This document shows, in pieces, positions 15,642 through 24,156 of a stretch of DNA of 64,000 bases. The first letter of the stretch is position 1. Each line of letters opens with the position of its first letter. Source of the DNA: Xanthobacter flavus (GTDB taxonomy: Bacteria; Pseudomonadota; Alphaproteobacteria; Rhizobiales; Xanthobacteraceae); the NCBI RefSeq assembly GCF_017875275.1, contig NZ_JAGGML010000001.1, positions 1,481,001 through 1,545,000 of the forward strand, read 5' to 3'. Under the pieces are notes generated by a model, which did no database searches, was not told the origin of the DNA, and saw nothing but the letters and a program-made list of their open reading frames with translations. A program made the position numbers and the translations under genes.

Positions 15642-16594
15642 TCCCCCCTCCCCCGCAACAGGCGCCGGGCGCTGGGGATGAGCCCCGCCGGCAGGAAGAT
15701 CATCACGAGCATCATCACGAGGCCGAGCACCACGTGCTCGTAATCCTGCAGCACGGTGAGCACCTGCGGCAGGAGCGTGAGCAGCGCCGCGCCGAAGATG
15801 CCGCCCAGCACCGATCCCGCCCCGCCCAGCACCGCCATGGTGACCAGCTCGATGGAGTGCATGAAGCCCGCCACGTCCGGCGTGATGAGCCGGTTCTGCA
15901 AGGCCAAAAGGGAGCCGGCCACCGAGGCGTAGACGGCCGAGATGACGAAGGCGTTCAGCTTCGCCTTCGCCACGTCGATGCCCGCCGTGCGCGCCGCCAC
16001 CTCCGAGCCATGCAGCGCGCGCAGCGCCCGGCCGGTGGGGCTTTCACGCAGGTTCAGCGCGAGCCATGCGCCGATGAAGAGCACGAGGCCGCAGAGGGCG
16101 TACCAGAATTGCGGGTTGGTGAGTTCGATGCCCGCCTGTTCCAGCAGCGCGCGCAGGCCGGGGTCCGGCACCTTGATGCCGTCCGGCCCGCCCGTCAGCC
16201 AGCCTTCGTTGGCGAGCACCATGGAGACGAGCACGCCGAAGCCCAGCGTCGCCACCGCGAGGTAATAGCCCTTCAGCTTCAGGATGGGCCGGCCCACCCC
16301 GTATGCGATGGCGCCGGAAATCGCCGCCCCGGCCACCACCGCGAGCGCGGGCGGCAGGCCGAAATGCGCCGGCAGCAGCGCGCAGGCATAGCCGCCGATG
16401 CCGAGGAAGCCGGCATGGCCGAGGCTGATCTGCCCGGCATAGCCGGTGAGGATGACGATGCCCACCACCGCGATGGAATTGACGAAGACCAGAGAGCCCA
16501 CGCGGTAATAATAGTTCGACGGGAAGAAGAAGGGACTGGCGATGATGAGCACCGCCAGCACCAGCAAGGTGGACTGCTTGGAGGAGAGCCGCAT
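15638..16594 (-). CDS. livM: Branched-chain amino acid-type ABC transporter permease LivM
   Basis: A 318-residue permease with about nine to ten hydrophobic helices. It carries the LivM pattern GYAGQISLGHAGFLGIGGYACALL and the later ALRGSE-like coupling region ALRALHGSEVAARTAGID. I take ATG 16594; a GTG at 16600 overlaps the livH stop as GTGA and could be the true start, adding two residues. It forms the membrane pore with LivH. Confidence 0.86.
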   Translation of the reverse strand: MRLSSKQSTLLVLAVLIIASPFFFPSNYYYRVGSLVFVNSIAVVGIVILTGYAGQISLGHAGFLGIGGYACALLPAHFGLPPALAVVAGAAISGAIAYGVGRPILKLKGYYLAVATLGFGVLVSMVLANEGWLTGGPDGIKVPDPGLRALLEQAGIELTNPQFWYALCGLVLFIGAWLALNLRESPTGRALRALHGSEVAARTAGIDVAKAKLNAFVISAVYASVAGSLLALQNRLITPDVAGFMHSIELVTMAVLGGAGSVLGGIFGAALLTLLPQVLTVLQDYEHVVLGLVMMLVMIFLPAGLIPSARRLLRGRGE

Positions 16595-16596
16595 GG

Positions 16597-17469
16597 TCAC
16601 ACGCGCTCCACCGGATTGCTGCCGTAAAGGCCGCGCGGGAAGGCGAACAGCACGGCGAGGATGACGAAGAAGGCCACCGCATCCTTGTAGTGGGAGGAGA
16701 TGTAGCCCGCCGTCAGCGCCTCCATGAGGCCCAGCAGTAGCCCGCCTGCGAGCGCGCCCTTCGGGTTGCCCATGCCGCCCAGCATGGCGGCGGCGAAGCC
16801 CTTCAGCGCCAGCGTGATGCCGATCTCGAAGCTGGTGGGCAGGATGGGGGTGATGAGCACGCCCGCCAGCGCGCCGATGGCGGCGGACAAGGCGAAAGAG
16901 AACGTCATCACGAAGCGGGTGTTGATGCCAACGAGCTGCGCCGCGAGGCGATTGTTGGAGGTGGCGAGCACCGCGCGGCCCATGAGCGTGCGGGTGAAGA
17001 ACAGCCACAGCGCCACGAAGATGGCCACCGCCCCCGCCACCACCCACAGGCTCTGCGGCAGCACGGTGGCGCCCAGCACGCGGATGGGATCGTCGCCGGA
17101 GAAGGAGGGCAGCCGGTGGGTGCCCTTGTCGAGCACGATCTGGGTGACGCCCCGGATGAAGATGGAGGCGCCGATGGTGATGATGATGAGCGACACCACG
17201 GGCGTCCCGCGCGCCGGCTCGATGGCGAAGGTGTTCAGCGCCACGCCGATGGCCGCCGTGAGTGCGATGGCGATGAGCGCCGCGAGCGGCAAGGGCAATC
17301 CGGCGGCGACCCCGGCCACCGAGATCATGCCGCCCAGCATCACGAACTCGCCCTGGGCGAAGTTCACCACGTCGGAGGCGTTGTAGATGATGGTGAAACC
17401 GAGGGCGACGAGGGCATAGACCGCGCCCACCGTGACCCCGGACACCAGGAATTGCAGCAGATCGGACAT
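16597..17469 (-). CDS. livH: Branched-chain amino acid-type ABC transporter permease LivH
   Basis: A 290-residue permease. The start of the mature fold, VSGVTVGAVYALVALGFTII, and the motif VVNFAQGEFVMLGG are diagnostic of LivH, and the coupling region ALATSNNRLAAQLVGIN is visible. ATG 17469 (MSDLLQFL) begins exactly where LivH proteins start; the open frame extends 15 codons further upstream without a good signal. It follows livK after 166 bases that include a strong stem-loop. Confidence 0.87.
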   Translation of the reverse strand: MSDLLQFLVSGVTVGAVYALVALGFTIIYNASDVVNFAQGEFVMLGGMISVAGVAAGLPLPLAALIAIALTAAIGVALNTFAIEPARGTPVVSLIIITIGASIFIRGVTQIVLDKGTHRLPSFSGDDPIRVLGATVLPQSLWVVAGAVAIFVALWLFFTRTLMGRAVLATSNNRLAAQLVGINTRFVMTFSFALSAAIGALAGVLITPILPTSFEIGITLALKGFAAAMLGGMGNPKGALAGGLLLGLMEALTAGYISSHYKDAVAFFVILAVLFAFPRGLYGSNPVERV

Positions 17470-17556
17470 GCGCTCGCTCCCCGCGGGCGGTTCAAAGCGG
17501 CGGCCGGGTTGCACCGGCGGGCCGCCTCACGCTGTGTGGAAGGGTGCCGCGCCTTG

Positions 17557-17578
17557 CCGCCGGGCGCTGGCCCGGCGG
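17557..17578 (-). terminator. Stem-loop between livK and livH
   Basis: CCGCCGGGC (17557-17565) and GCCCGGCGG (17570-17578) make a perfect 9-bp GC stem with a GCTG tetraloop, 58 bases after the livK stop. There is no T-run, so it is more likely an mRNA 3'-end stabiliser for the abundant binding-protein message than a full terminator. Confidence 0.5.
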
Positions 17579-17635
17579 GGGCGGCTTATGGTCCGCCGCG
17601 ACGGGCGCGGCGGAAGATGTGCAGCAAAGCTGCGT

Positions 17636-18775
17636 CTACTTCACCAGCTTCCAGCCGCCATTGCTGATTTCCAGCATGCGGAAGGCGGACAGATCGAGGC
17701 CGAGATGGTCGGTCTTCGAATAATTGTAGGTGCCGGTGGTGCCGACGAGGCCATTGGTGCCCTCGATGGCATCGCGGATGGCGGCGGGCTTCGCGGACGG
17801 CGCCTTGTTGAGCGCCTCGGTGAGGATGCGCATGGCGTCATGGGCATAGCCGCCGAAGGTGGAGACCGGCGCGCTCGCCGCCTTCTCGAAGCTCGCCTTG
17901 TAGGCCAGCACCACAGGCTTCTGCGGGTCCTTGGGATCGAGCAGTTCGCCCACGAGAAGGGCGGTGCCGGGCAGGCGCACGCCCTCGGCATTCTTGGCGC
18001 CGGACAATTCGATGAAGGCGTTGGAGGCGACGCCGTGGGACTGGTAGAGCGGCAAGGTGATGCCGAGCTGCGCATAGTTGCGGGTGATGGTCGCAGGCCC
18101 CTGCCCGAAGCCGGTGTTGAGCACCGCCTGGATGCCCGGCTTGTTGCGGATGTTGGTGAGCTGCGGGGTCATGTCCGCATCCTTCGGCCCATAGGTCTCG
18201 TCGGCGACGATCTCGATGCCGGAGGTCTTGGCCACCGCGATGCACTGGGCGCGCATGGAGGCGCCGAAGCCGTCGGTGCCGGAGATGAGTCCGATCTTCG
18301 TCAGGCCGCGGGCCTTCATGTCGTCGAAGATCTTCTGGCACGCCATGCGGTCGGTGTGCGGGGTCTTGAAGGTGAAGGGCTTCACCGGATCGATGATCTC
18401 GATGGCGCCGGCCAGCGAGATGAACGGCACCTTGCTCTCTTCCGCGACCGCGAGGATGGCAAGCGAGGTGCCGGTGGTGGTGCCGCCGACCATGGCGACG
18501 ACGCCGTCGTCTTCCACGAGGCGGGTGGCGAAGGTCTTGGCCTTGGAAGGGTCGCCGCCGTCGTCATAGAGGACGAGCTTGGCCTTCTCGCCCTTGATGC
18601 CGCCCTTGGCGTTCAGCTCCTCCACCATCATGCGGATGGTCTTGGCCTCGGGATCGCCGAGGGAGGAGGCCGGCCCCGTCTCGGAAACCACGGCGCCGAT
18701 CTTGATGTCGGCGAGAGCGGGGGCGGCGGTGGCGAGCAGGGCCAGCGCGAGGGCGCCCGTGACAATCCTCTTCAT
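17636..18775 (-). CDS. livK: Branched-chain amino acid-type ABC transporter substrate-binding protein
   Basis: A 379-residue type-I periplasmic binding protein. A clear signal peptide (MKRIVTGALALALLATAAPALA) precedes DIKIGAVVSETGPASSLGDP, the standard start of the LivK fold. It is the first gene of livKHMGF, reading away from the dioxygenase operon. Two TetR-type operator-like sites lie in the divergent promoter region. The ligand is unknown; aromatic-acid importers of this family are common beside CoA-ligase genes. Confidence 0.86.
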   Translation of the reverse strand: MKRIVTGALALALLATAAPALADIKIGAVVSETGPASSLGDPEAKTIRMMVEELNAKGGIKGEKAKLVLYDDGGDPSKAKTFATRLVEDDGVVAMVGGTTTGTSLAILAVAEESKVPFISLAGAIEIIDPVKPFTFKTPHTDRMACQKIFDDMKARGLTKIGLISGTDGFGASMRAQCIAVAKTSGIEIVADETYGPKDADMTPQLTNIRNKPGIQAVLNTGFGQGPATITRNYAQLGITLPLYQSHGVASNAFIELSGAKNAEGVRLPGTALLVGELLDPKDPQKPVVLAYKASFEKAASAPVSTFGGYAHDAMRILTEALNKAPSAKPAAIRDAIEGTNGLVGTTGTYNYSKTDHLGLDLSAFRMLEISNGGWKLVK

Positions 18776-18878
18776 GTGTCCTCCCCAGGATTGATGGCTG
18801 ACGCCGCCGCGCCGTCGCCACCGCGGGCAAGCCTGCGGAGATCAGCGAGGGGGCATCACGCTTCGATCTATTATCGTT

Positions 18879-18892
18879 AGATCGTTCGGTCT
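18879..18892. promoter_or_regulatory. Candidate TetR operator A (livK promoter)
   Basis: AGATCGTTCGGTCT matches the pattern AGAYCGNNCGRTCT at every position. It lies 104 bases upstream of livK in AT-rich DNA. It is one of six related sites before the transcription units of this cluster. Confidence 0.6.
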
Positions 18893-19057
18893 TTTTAATT
18901 CAGATCGCACCGCATTGCCACCAGAATCTTGGGCGTTTGAACGCAAGGTCAGCGAAGCGGACTTTTTGCGCCAATTCAGGGACGTACCAATATCAAGGCG
19001 CGCCTTTCGCGCATCCGCCCCTCAAAGATTTCGCATCGGCACGTCGCAGGGTTCCGC

Positions 19058-19106
19058 TTGACATGGCGCAAGGATCGCGGGAATAGTTAGATCGATCGTT
19101 CGATGA
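19058..19106 (+). promoter_or_regulatory. Promoter and candidate TetR operator B (dioxygenase operon)
   Basis: TTGACA (19058-19063) is followed after 17 bases by GAATAG (19081-19086), a plausible though weak -10. Immediately downstream, CGATCGTTCGATGA (19093-19106) matches AGAYCGNNCGRTCT at 11 of 14 positions and is positioned to block transcription start. Confidence 0.5.
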
Positions 19107-19147
19107 ATTATCCGCCAATCCAAAGACCACACCAGGGGTGGACCGCC

Positions 19148-20425
19148 ATGCCGCACGCCGCCGTGTCCGAGGCCGCACAGGCCCGCGACTATCGCGCGCT
19201 CATCGAGCCCGCGCGCATCAACAGCCGTCTTTACTATGATCCGGCCATCTTCCAGGAAGAGCTGGAGAAGATCTGGTACAAGACCTGGGTCTATGTGGGC
19301 CACACCAGCGAAATTCCCAACAAGAACGATTACGTCACCAAGTCCATCGGACCCATGCCGGTGCTGATGGTGCGGGACAAGGAGGGCGAGGTCCGCCTCC
19401 TCCTCAACAAGTGCCCCCATCGCGGCAACCAGCTCTGCGCCTACCAGAAGGGCAACCGCACCAGTTTCACCTGCCCCTATCACTCCTGGACCTTCTCCAA
19501 CACCGGCGACCTCATGGGCTATGCCCTGCCGGAGGGCTATGAGGGCCAGAGCAAGGCGGGGCTGAACCTCGGCAAGGTGCCGCGCATCGCCATCTATCGC
19601 GGCTTCGTGTTCGGCTCCCTGGCGGCCGAGGGCATCTCGCTGGAGGAACACCTCGGCGGCGCGAAGGCGGCCCTCGACCAGCTGCTCGACAACTCGCCCA
19701 CCGGCGAGCTGGAGCTGACCGCCGGCTTCCTGCAGCACCGCACCAAGGCCAACTGGAAGTTCATGCTGGAGAACGAGACGGACGGCTATCACCCCGGCTT
19801 CGTCCATGGCTCCGTCTTCCAGGTGACGAACTCCGGCATCGGCAGCCTCTACGCGGCGGACTCCACGGCGCTGACCCGCGACTATGGAAACGGCCACACC
19901 GAGTTCGACCTGCGCCCCGAATGGCGCAAGAACGACAAGCCGCTCCAGTGGTTCGGCACCACGCCGGAGCGCCTGCCCGACTATGTGACGCGCATGAACG
20001 CCGCCTATGGCGAGGAGCGCGCGCGAGAGATCATGATCGACGGCTCGCCCCACGTCATGATCTTCCCGAACCTCTTCATCGCCGAGATCCAGATCTTCGT
20101 GCTCCAGCCGGTGGCGGTGGACGAGACCATCCAGCATGTCACCGCCGTGCAGTTCAAGGGCGCGCCGGACATCAACCGCCGCCTGCGCCAGCAGACCATG
20201 GGCTCGGTGGGCCCCGCCGGCCTCCTCCTCGCCGACGATACGGAGATGTACGAGCGCAACCATCGCGGCGCGCAGATCCTCGATCCGGAATGGCTGGTGC
20301 TCTCGCGCGGCCTGCACCGCGAGCGCCTCGACGAGAACGGCTTCCGCATCGCCCATTCCACCGACGAGACGCCCCAGCGCGGCATCTGGCGCCACTATCT
20401 GAACCTGATGACGGAGGCCCGCTGA
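19148..20425 (+). CDS. Aromatic-ring-hydroxylating dioxygenase, large (alpha) subunit
   Basis: A 425-residue Rieske non-heme iron oxygenase. The [2Fe-2S] Rieske ligands are Cys89-x-His91 (CPHRGNQLC) and Cys109-x2-His112 (CPYHSW). The mononuclear-iron site is in NETDGYHPGFVH, with His214 and His219. ATG 19148 is used because the longer frame would begin inside the promoter/operator. The beta subunit follows with a TGATG overlap, and a ferredoxin (22621) and a reductase (27587) in the same regulon complete a three-component system. The substrate is unknown; a free or CoA-bound aromatic acid is plausible from the surrounding CoA genes. Confidence 0.88.
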   Translation: MPHAAVSEAAQARDYRALIEPARINSRLYYDPAIFQEELEKIWYKTWVYVGHTSEIPNKNDYVTKSIGPMPVLMVRDKEGEVRLLLNKCPHRGNQLCAYQKGNRTSFTCPYHSWTFSNTGDLMGYALPEGYEGQSKAGLNLGKVPRIAIYRGFVFGSLAAEGISLEEHLGGAKAALDQLLDNSPTGELELTAGFLQHRTKANWKFMLENETDGYHPGFVHGSVFQVTNSGIGSLYAADSTALTRDYGNGHTEFDLRPEWRKNDKPLQWFGTTPERLPDYVTRMNAAYGEERAREIMIDGSPHVMIFPNLFIAEIQIFVLQPVAVDETIQHVTAVQFKGAPDINRRLRQQTMGSVGPAGLLLADDTEMYERNHRGAQILDPEWLVLSRGLHRERLDENGFRIAHSTDETPQRGIWRHYLNLMTEAR

Positions 20426-20958
20426 TGACCGCCCTCGCTCACTCCTTCACGGACGCCTCCGCCCCCGACCTCGCCAAGATCGAGCCGGCGACGCTGCACC
20501 ATCAGGTGGCGCAATTCCTCTATCTGGAGGCGCGCCTCGCCGACACCCACGATTATGACGGGTGGGAGGCGTTGTGGACGGACGACGCCATCTACTGGGT
20601 CCCCGCCAATGGCGACGACACCGACCCCGAGAAGGAAATGTCGGTGCTCTATGACAACCGCTCGCGCATCGGCGTGCGCATCCGCCAGCTCAAGACCGGC
20701 CGCCGCCACACCCAGACGCCGCGCTCGGAGCTGGCCCGCGTGATCTCCAACATCGAGATCGCCGAGGTGCGCGGCCCCGAGGTGGACGTGCGCGCCAACG
20801 TCCTCATCTACGAGGACAATCTGCGCGGCGAGACGCTCTGGGCGGCGCGCAACACCTACCGCCTGCGCATGACGGAGCAAGGTTTCCGGCTGGTGCGCAA
20901 GAAGATCTGCCTCGTGAACAACATGAAGCCGATCTTCACCCTGTCGTTCCTGGTGTGA
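20425..20958 (+). CDS. Aromatic-ring-hydroxylating dioxygenase, small (beta) subunit
   Basis: A 177-residue cone-shaped (SnoaL/NTF2-like) beta subunit. It has EARLADTHDYDGWEALWTDD near the N-terminus, the RSRIGVRIRQLKTGRRHTQTP segment and the C-terminal FRLVRKKICLVNN as in benzoate/biphenyl dioxygenase beta chains. ATG 20425 shares a base with the alpha-subunit TGA, so the two subunits are translationally coupled. It supports the alpha hexamer and is not itself catalytic. Confidence 0.87.
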   Translation: MTALAHSFTDASAPDLAKIEPATLHHQVAQFLYLEARLADTHDYDGWEALWTDDAIYWVPANGDDTDPEKEMSVLYDNRSRIGVRIRQLKTGRRHTQTPRSELARVISNIEIAEVRGPEVDVRANVLIYEDNLRGETLWAARNTYRLRMTEQGFRLVRKKICLVNNMKPIFTLSFLV

Positions 20959-21007
20959 GGGCGGGCCCTGCCACCGTGCTCCCTCCCCTCCCACCCCAGA
21001 GGCTTCC

Positions 21008-21838
21008 ATGACACACAGCACCACACACGGCACCCCCGCCCCCGAAAGCTGGATCGCCGAAGGCCCCGTCCTGCTCGACTATGCCGATGGCGTCGCCACC
21101 CTCACGCTCAATCGCCCCGGCTCGGCCAACGGCATGAACATCGAGCTGATGCAGGCGCTCTATCGCGCCATCATGGTGGTGCATCGCGCCGCCGATGTCC
21201 GGGTGGTGCATCTGCGCGGCGCGGGCGCGAATTTCTGCGCCGGCGGCGACGTGCGCGAGTTCGCCTCCAAAGGTGAGGCGCTGGGCGATTTCCTGCGCGA
21301 GGTGACGGCCTATCTCCAGGTCGCCATCGGCGCCCTCATCCGCCTGAAGGCCATCGTCGTCACCGAGGTGCACGGCTATGCGGCGGGCGGCGGCGGGCTC
21401 GGCCTCGTCTGCGCCTCCGACATCGTGATCGCCGGCGCGGGCGCGAAGTTCATGGCCGGGGCGACGCGGGTGGGCATGGCGCCGGATGCCGGCGCCTCGG
21501 TCATCCTGCCCCATCTCGTGGGCTTCCGCCGCGCGGCCGAGATCATGCTCTCCAACCGCGTCGTCACCGCCGAGGAGGCGCAGTCCATCGGCCTCATCAC
21601 CAAGTGCGTGGCGGACGAGGCGCTGACCGAGGAAGCCGGCAAGGCCGCGCGCTTCTATGCCTCCGGCGCGCCGCTCGCCATGGCCGCCACCAAGCGCCTG
21701 TTGTGGAACGCGCTGGACGTGGAGCGCGCTTTGCCGGAGGAGGCGCGCACCGTCTCCGAACTCTCCTTCACCGCCGACAGCCGCGAGGGCCTCGCGGCGG
21801 TGATCGAGAAGCGCAAGCCCGTCTTCACCGGCCGATGA
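21008..21838 (+). CDS. Enoyl-CoA hydratase/isomerase family protein (PaaG-like)
   Basis: A 276-residue crotonase. The oxyanion-hole region is NFCAGGDVREFA and HGYAAGGGGLGL. The active-site segment reads GMAPDAGASVILPHLVG, with Asp where hydratases have the first Glu, as in PaaG/dienoyl isomerases, so isomerisation of an unsaturated or epoxidised CoA ester may be its task. It follows the dioxygenase by 49 bases and overlaps the next SDR gene by ATGA. Confidence 0.83.
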   Translation: MTHSTTHGTPAPESWIAEGPVLLDYADGVATLTLNRPGSANGMNIELMQALYRAIMVVHRAADVRVVHLRGAGANFCAGGDVREFASKGEALGDFLREVTAYLQVAIGALIRLKAIVVTEVHGYAAGGGGLGLVCASDIVIAGAGAKFMAGATRVGMAPDAGASVILPHLVGFRRAAEIMLSNRVVTAEEAQSIGLITKCVADEALTEEAGKAARFYASGAPLAMAATKRLLWNALDVERALPEEARTVSELSFTADSREGLAAVIEKRKPVFTGR

Positions 21839-22584
21839 GCGCGCCCGAGAAGCCGCTTTTGCCCCCGCGCCGCGCGCTCGTCACGGGAGGTGGCGCCGGC
21901 ATCGGCGCCGCCATCGTCCGCCAGCTCGGCGCGGACGGCATGGCCGTCACCTTCTGCGATCGCGATGCCACGACCGGCACCGTGCTCGCGGGCGAGACCG
22001 GGGCCACCTTCGTCCACATGGATGGCACGGACGCGGCGGCCGCGCAGGCGCTGTTCGCCACCCACGGCCCGTTCGACGTGCTGGTGAACAATATTGGCGC
22101 CGACCAGCACGCCTTCTTCACCGACACCACGGTGGACGACTGGCGGTTCCTGCTCTCGGTGAATCTGGAAACTGCCTTCCTCTTCACCCACCACGCGCTG
22201 CCGGCCATGCAGGCGGCGCGCTATGGGCGGATCGTGAACGTCGCGTCCGAGGCGGGGCGGCTGGGTTCGAAGGGCGGTGCGGTCTATGCCGCCGCCAAGG
22301 CCGGGCTCATCGGCTTCACCCGCTCCATCGCCCGCGAAAACGCCCGCTACGGCATCACCGCGAACGCCGTCGCCCCCGGCCCCATCCGCACCCCCATGGT
22401 GGAGCGGGCGGTGGCGGAGGTGGGCGAGAAGATCCTCTCCGACATGGCCGCCCTCACCCTCCTGCGCCGCATGGGCGAGCCGGAGGAAGTGGCGGCGGCG
22501 GTGGCCTTCCTCGCCTCGCCGGGCGCCGCCTTCATCACGGGCGAGGTGCTGGGCGTCTCCGGCGGCATGGGCTGCGGCGCCTGA
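21835..22584 (+). CDS. Short-chain dehydrogenase/reductase
   Basis: A 249-residue classical SDR. It has the cofactor motif TGGGAGIG near residue 19, NNIG, and the catalytic YAAAK, and ends with SGGMGCGA. ATG 21835 overlaps the crotonase stop. After a dioxygenase such an enzyme could dehydrogenate a cis-dihydrodiol or a 3-hydroxyacyl-CoA. Both are consistent with the operon; the sequence does not decide between them. Confidence 0.85.
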   Translation: MSAPEKPLLPPRRALVTGGGAGIGAAIVRQLGADGMAVTFCDRDATTGTVLAGETGATFVHMDGTDAAAAQALFATHGPFDVLVNNIGADQHAFFTDTTVDDWRFLLSVNLETAFLFTHHALPAMQAARYGRIVNVASEAGRLGSKGGAVYAAAKAGLIGFTRSIARENARYGITANAVAPGPIRTPMVERAVAEVGEKILSDMAALTLLRRMGEPEEVAAAVAFLASPGAAFITGEVLGVSGGMGCGA

Positions 22585-22620
22585 ATTTCGCAAGCAAGAC
22601 CAATACACTGGAAGCCCCCG

Positions 22621-22941
22621 ATGACCCGCATCGTCTTCGTCACGCCTGCCGCCGCGCGCATCGAGATCGATGCGGATGACGGGCTCTCCGTCATGGAATG
22701 CGCCCGCCGCGCCAATGTGCCCGGTATCGTCGCCGAGTGCGGCGGCGCCTGCTCCTGCGCCACCTGCCATGTGCATGTGGATCCCGCCTGGTCTTTGGCG
22801 GTGGGCGAGGCCACCGGCATGGAGCGCGACATGCTGGAATTCGCGGAGGACGTGGGCGAAACCTCCCGCCTCTCCTGCCAGATCAAGGTGGCCCCGGCGC
22901 TGGACGGCCTCGTCGTCCATCTGCCCGCCGGCCAGGGCTGA
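22621..22941 (+). CDS. [2Fe-2S] ferredoxin, plant/adrenodoxin type
   Basis: A 106-residue ferredoxin with cluster ligands Cys40, Cys46, Cys49 (ECGGACSCATC) and Cys86 (RLSCQI), the C-x5-C-x2-C...C pattern of adrenodoxin/putidaredoxin-like proteins. Within the dioxygenase operon it is the natural electron carrier between the FAD reductase at 27587-28834 and the Rieske oxygenase. Confidence 0.9.
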   Translation: MTRIVFVTPAAARIEIDADDGLSVMECARRANVPGIVAECGGACSCATCHVHVDPAWSLAVGEATGMERDMLEFAEDVGETSRLSCQIKVAPALDGLVVHLPAGQG

Positions 22942-22946
22942 GGACG

Positions 22947-24065
22947 ATGCCGGGTCCGCTTTCGGGACTGCGCATCGTCGAGATGGTGGGCCTCGGCCCG
23001 GCGCCGTTCGCCGCCATGATGCTGGCGGATGCGGGGGCGGAGGTCATCCGCATTCACCAGAAGGGCGCGCGGGCGGAACTGCCGCTCATGAACACGCGCT
23101 TCGACGTGCTGGCGCGCGGCCGCCGCTCGCTGGCCCTCGACCTGAAGGCCGAGGCCGACCTCGCCGTGATGCACGATCTGATCGCCCGCGCGGATGGCCT
23201 CATCGAGGGCTTCCGGCCGGGGGTGATGGAGCGCCTCGGCCTCGGCCCGGAGCCCTGCCTTGCCGCCCATCCGCGCCTCGTCTACGGCCGCATGACCGGC
23301 TGGGGGCAGGAGGGGCCGCTCAAGGACGCGGCCGGGCACGACCTCAATTATCTCGGCCTGACCGGGGCGCTGGCCGCCATCGGCCCGGCCGATGCGCCGC
23401 CCCCCGTGCCGCTGAACCTCGTCGCCGATTTCGGCGGCGGCGGCATGCTGATGGCGTTCGGCATGGTGGCAGCGCTGCTCGCGGCGCGGACCACCGGTCA
23501 GGGACAGGTGGTGGACGCCGCCATGACGGATGGCGCCTCGCTCCTCGCAGCCATGTTCTGGGGCTTCCGCGCCGGCGGGATGTGGAGGGATGCGCGCGGC
23601 GCGAACCTGCTGGATGGGGGGGCCTATTTCTACGGCACCTATGCCTGCGCGGACGGGAAGTTCCTCGCCGTCGCGCCGGTAGAGGGCCGCTTCCACCGCA
23701 TCCTCCTCGACCGGCTGGGGCTGGAGCCCACCGAGTTTACCCACGCCGCCGATCCCGCCCGCTGGGGCGAACTGCGCGCGCGGCTCGCGGCTCTGTTCAT
23801 CACGGAGCCGCGCGACCATTGGGCGGCGCTGTTTGACGGCACGGACGCCTGCGTCACCCCCATCCTCGACTGGGACGAGGCCGCCGCGCACCCCCATGCG
23901 CAGGCGCGCGGCGCGTTCGTGACGGTCGACGGCGTGACTCAACCCGCCCCCGCCCCCCGCTTCTCCGCCACCCCCTCGGAGGTGGCTCAAGGTCCCGCGG
24001 CACCGGGCGCGGATGGGCCGGCCATCCTCGCCGACTGGGGGCTCGATCCGGCGCGGCTGGGGTGA
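22947..24065 (+). CDS. CaiB/BaiF family protein, alpha-methylacyl-CoA racemase type
   Basis: A 372-residue family III CoA-transferase-fold protein. The segment AAGHDLNYLGLTGAL carries the His of racemases and VADFGGGGM the matching Asp. This pair is the signature of alpha-methylacyl-CoA racemase rather than of true CoA transferases. It implies that the pathway meets a 2-methyl-branched (or similarly chiral) acyl-CoA. It is the last gene of the dioxygenase operon, five bases after the ferredoxin. Confidence 0.78.
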   Translation: MPGPLSGLRIVEMVGLGPAPFAAMMLADAGAEVIRIHQKGARAELPLMNTRFDVLARGRRSLALDLKAEADLAVMHDLIARADGLIEGFRPGVMERLGLGPEPCLAAHPRLVYGRMTGWGQEGPLKDAAGHDLNYLGLTGALAAIGPADAPPPVPLNLVADFGGGGMLMAFGMVAALLAARTTGQGQVVDAAMTDGASLLAAMFWGFRAGGMWRDARGANLLDGGAYFYGTYACADGKFLAVAPVEGRFHRILLDRLGLEPTEFTHAADPARWGELRARLAALFITEPRDHWAALFDGTDACVTPILDWDEAAAHPHAQARGAFVTVDGVTQPAPAPRFSATPSEVAQGPAAPGADGPAILADWGLDPARLG

Positions 24066-24069
24066 AACG

Positions 24070-24104
24070 AAAAAACCGGCCTCCCGGCGGTGGCGGGAGG
24101 CCGG
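24070..24104 (-). terminator. Intrinsic terminator for the alpha/beta-hydrolase operon
   Basis: Arms CCGGCCTCCCG (24076-24086) and CGGGAGGCCGG (24094-24104) form a perfect 11-bp stem with a 7-base loop. The six A at 24070-24075 read as a U-tract on the minus strand. It ends the minus-strand transcript that includes the ligase and hydrolase genes and may also act on the convergent racemase transcript. Confidence 0.8.
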
Positions 24105-24156
24105 CGAGTGCGCCCGGCGCAAGCGACGTCGAAAGGCGTCGGGAGGAGGCCGGGTT

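Larger units (their letters stand above)
18776..19147. other. Intergenic region between livK and the dioxygenase operon
   Basis: The 372-base divergent region contains two candidate TetR operators (18879-18892 and 19093-19106) and a possible sigma-70 promoter for the dioxygenase operon: TTGACA at 19058-19063, 17 bases, then GAATAG at 19081-19086. No small gene is convincing here. Confidence 0.6.

Noticed and set aside
17432..18880. Open frame opposite livK
   Set aside because: It covers the whole binding-protein gene in antisense, has no domain pattern and lacks a start signal.
22947..24065. Formyl-CoA or carnitine CoA-transferase function for the CaiB/BaiF gene
   Set aside because: The His in GHDLNY with the Asp in VADFGGGG matches racemase active sites and differs from transferases of the family.
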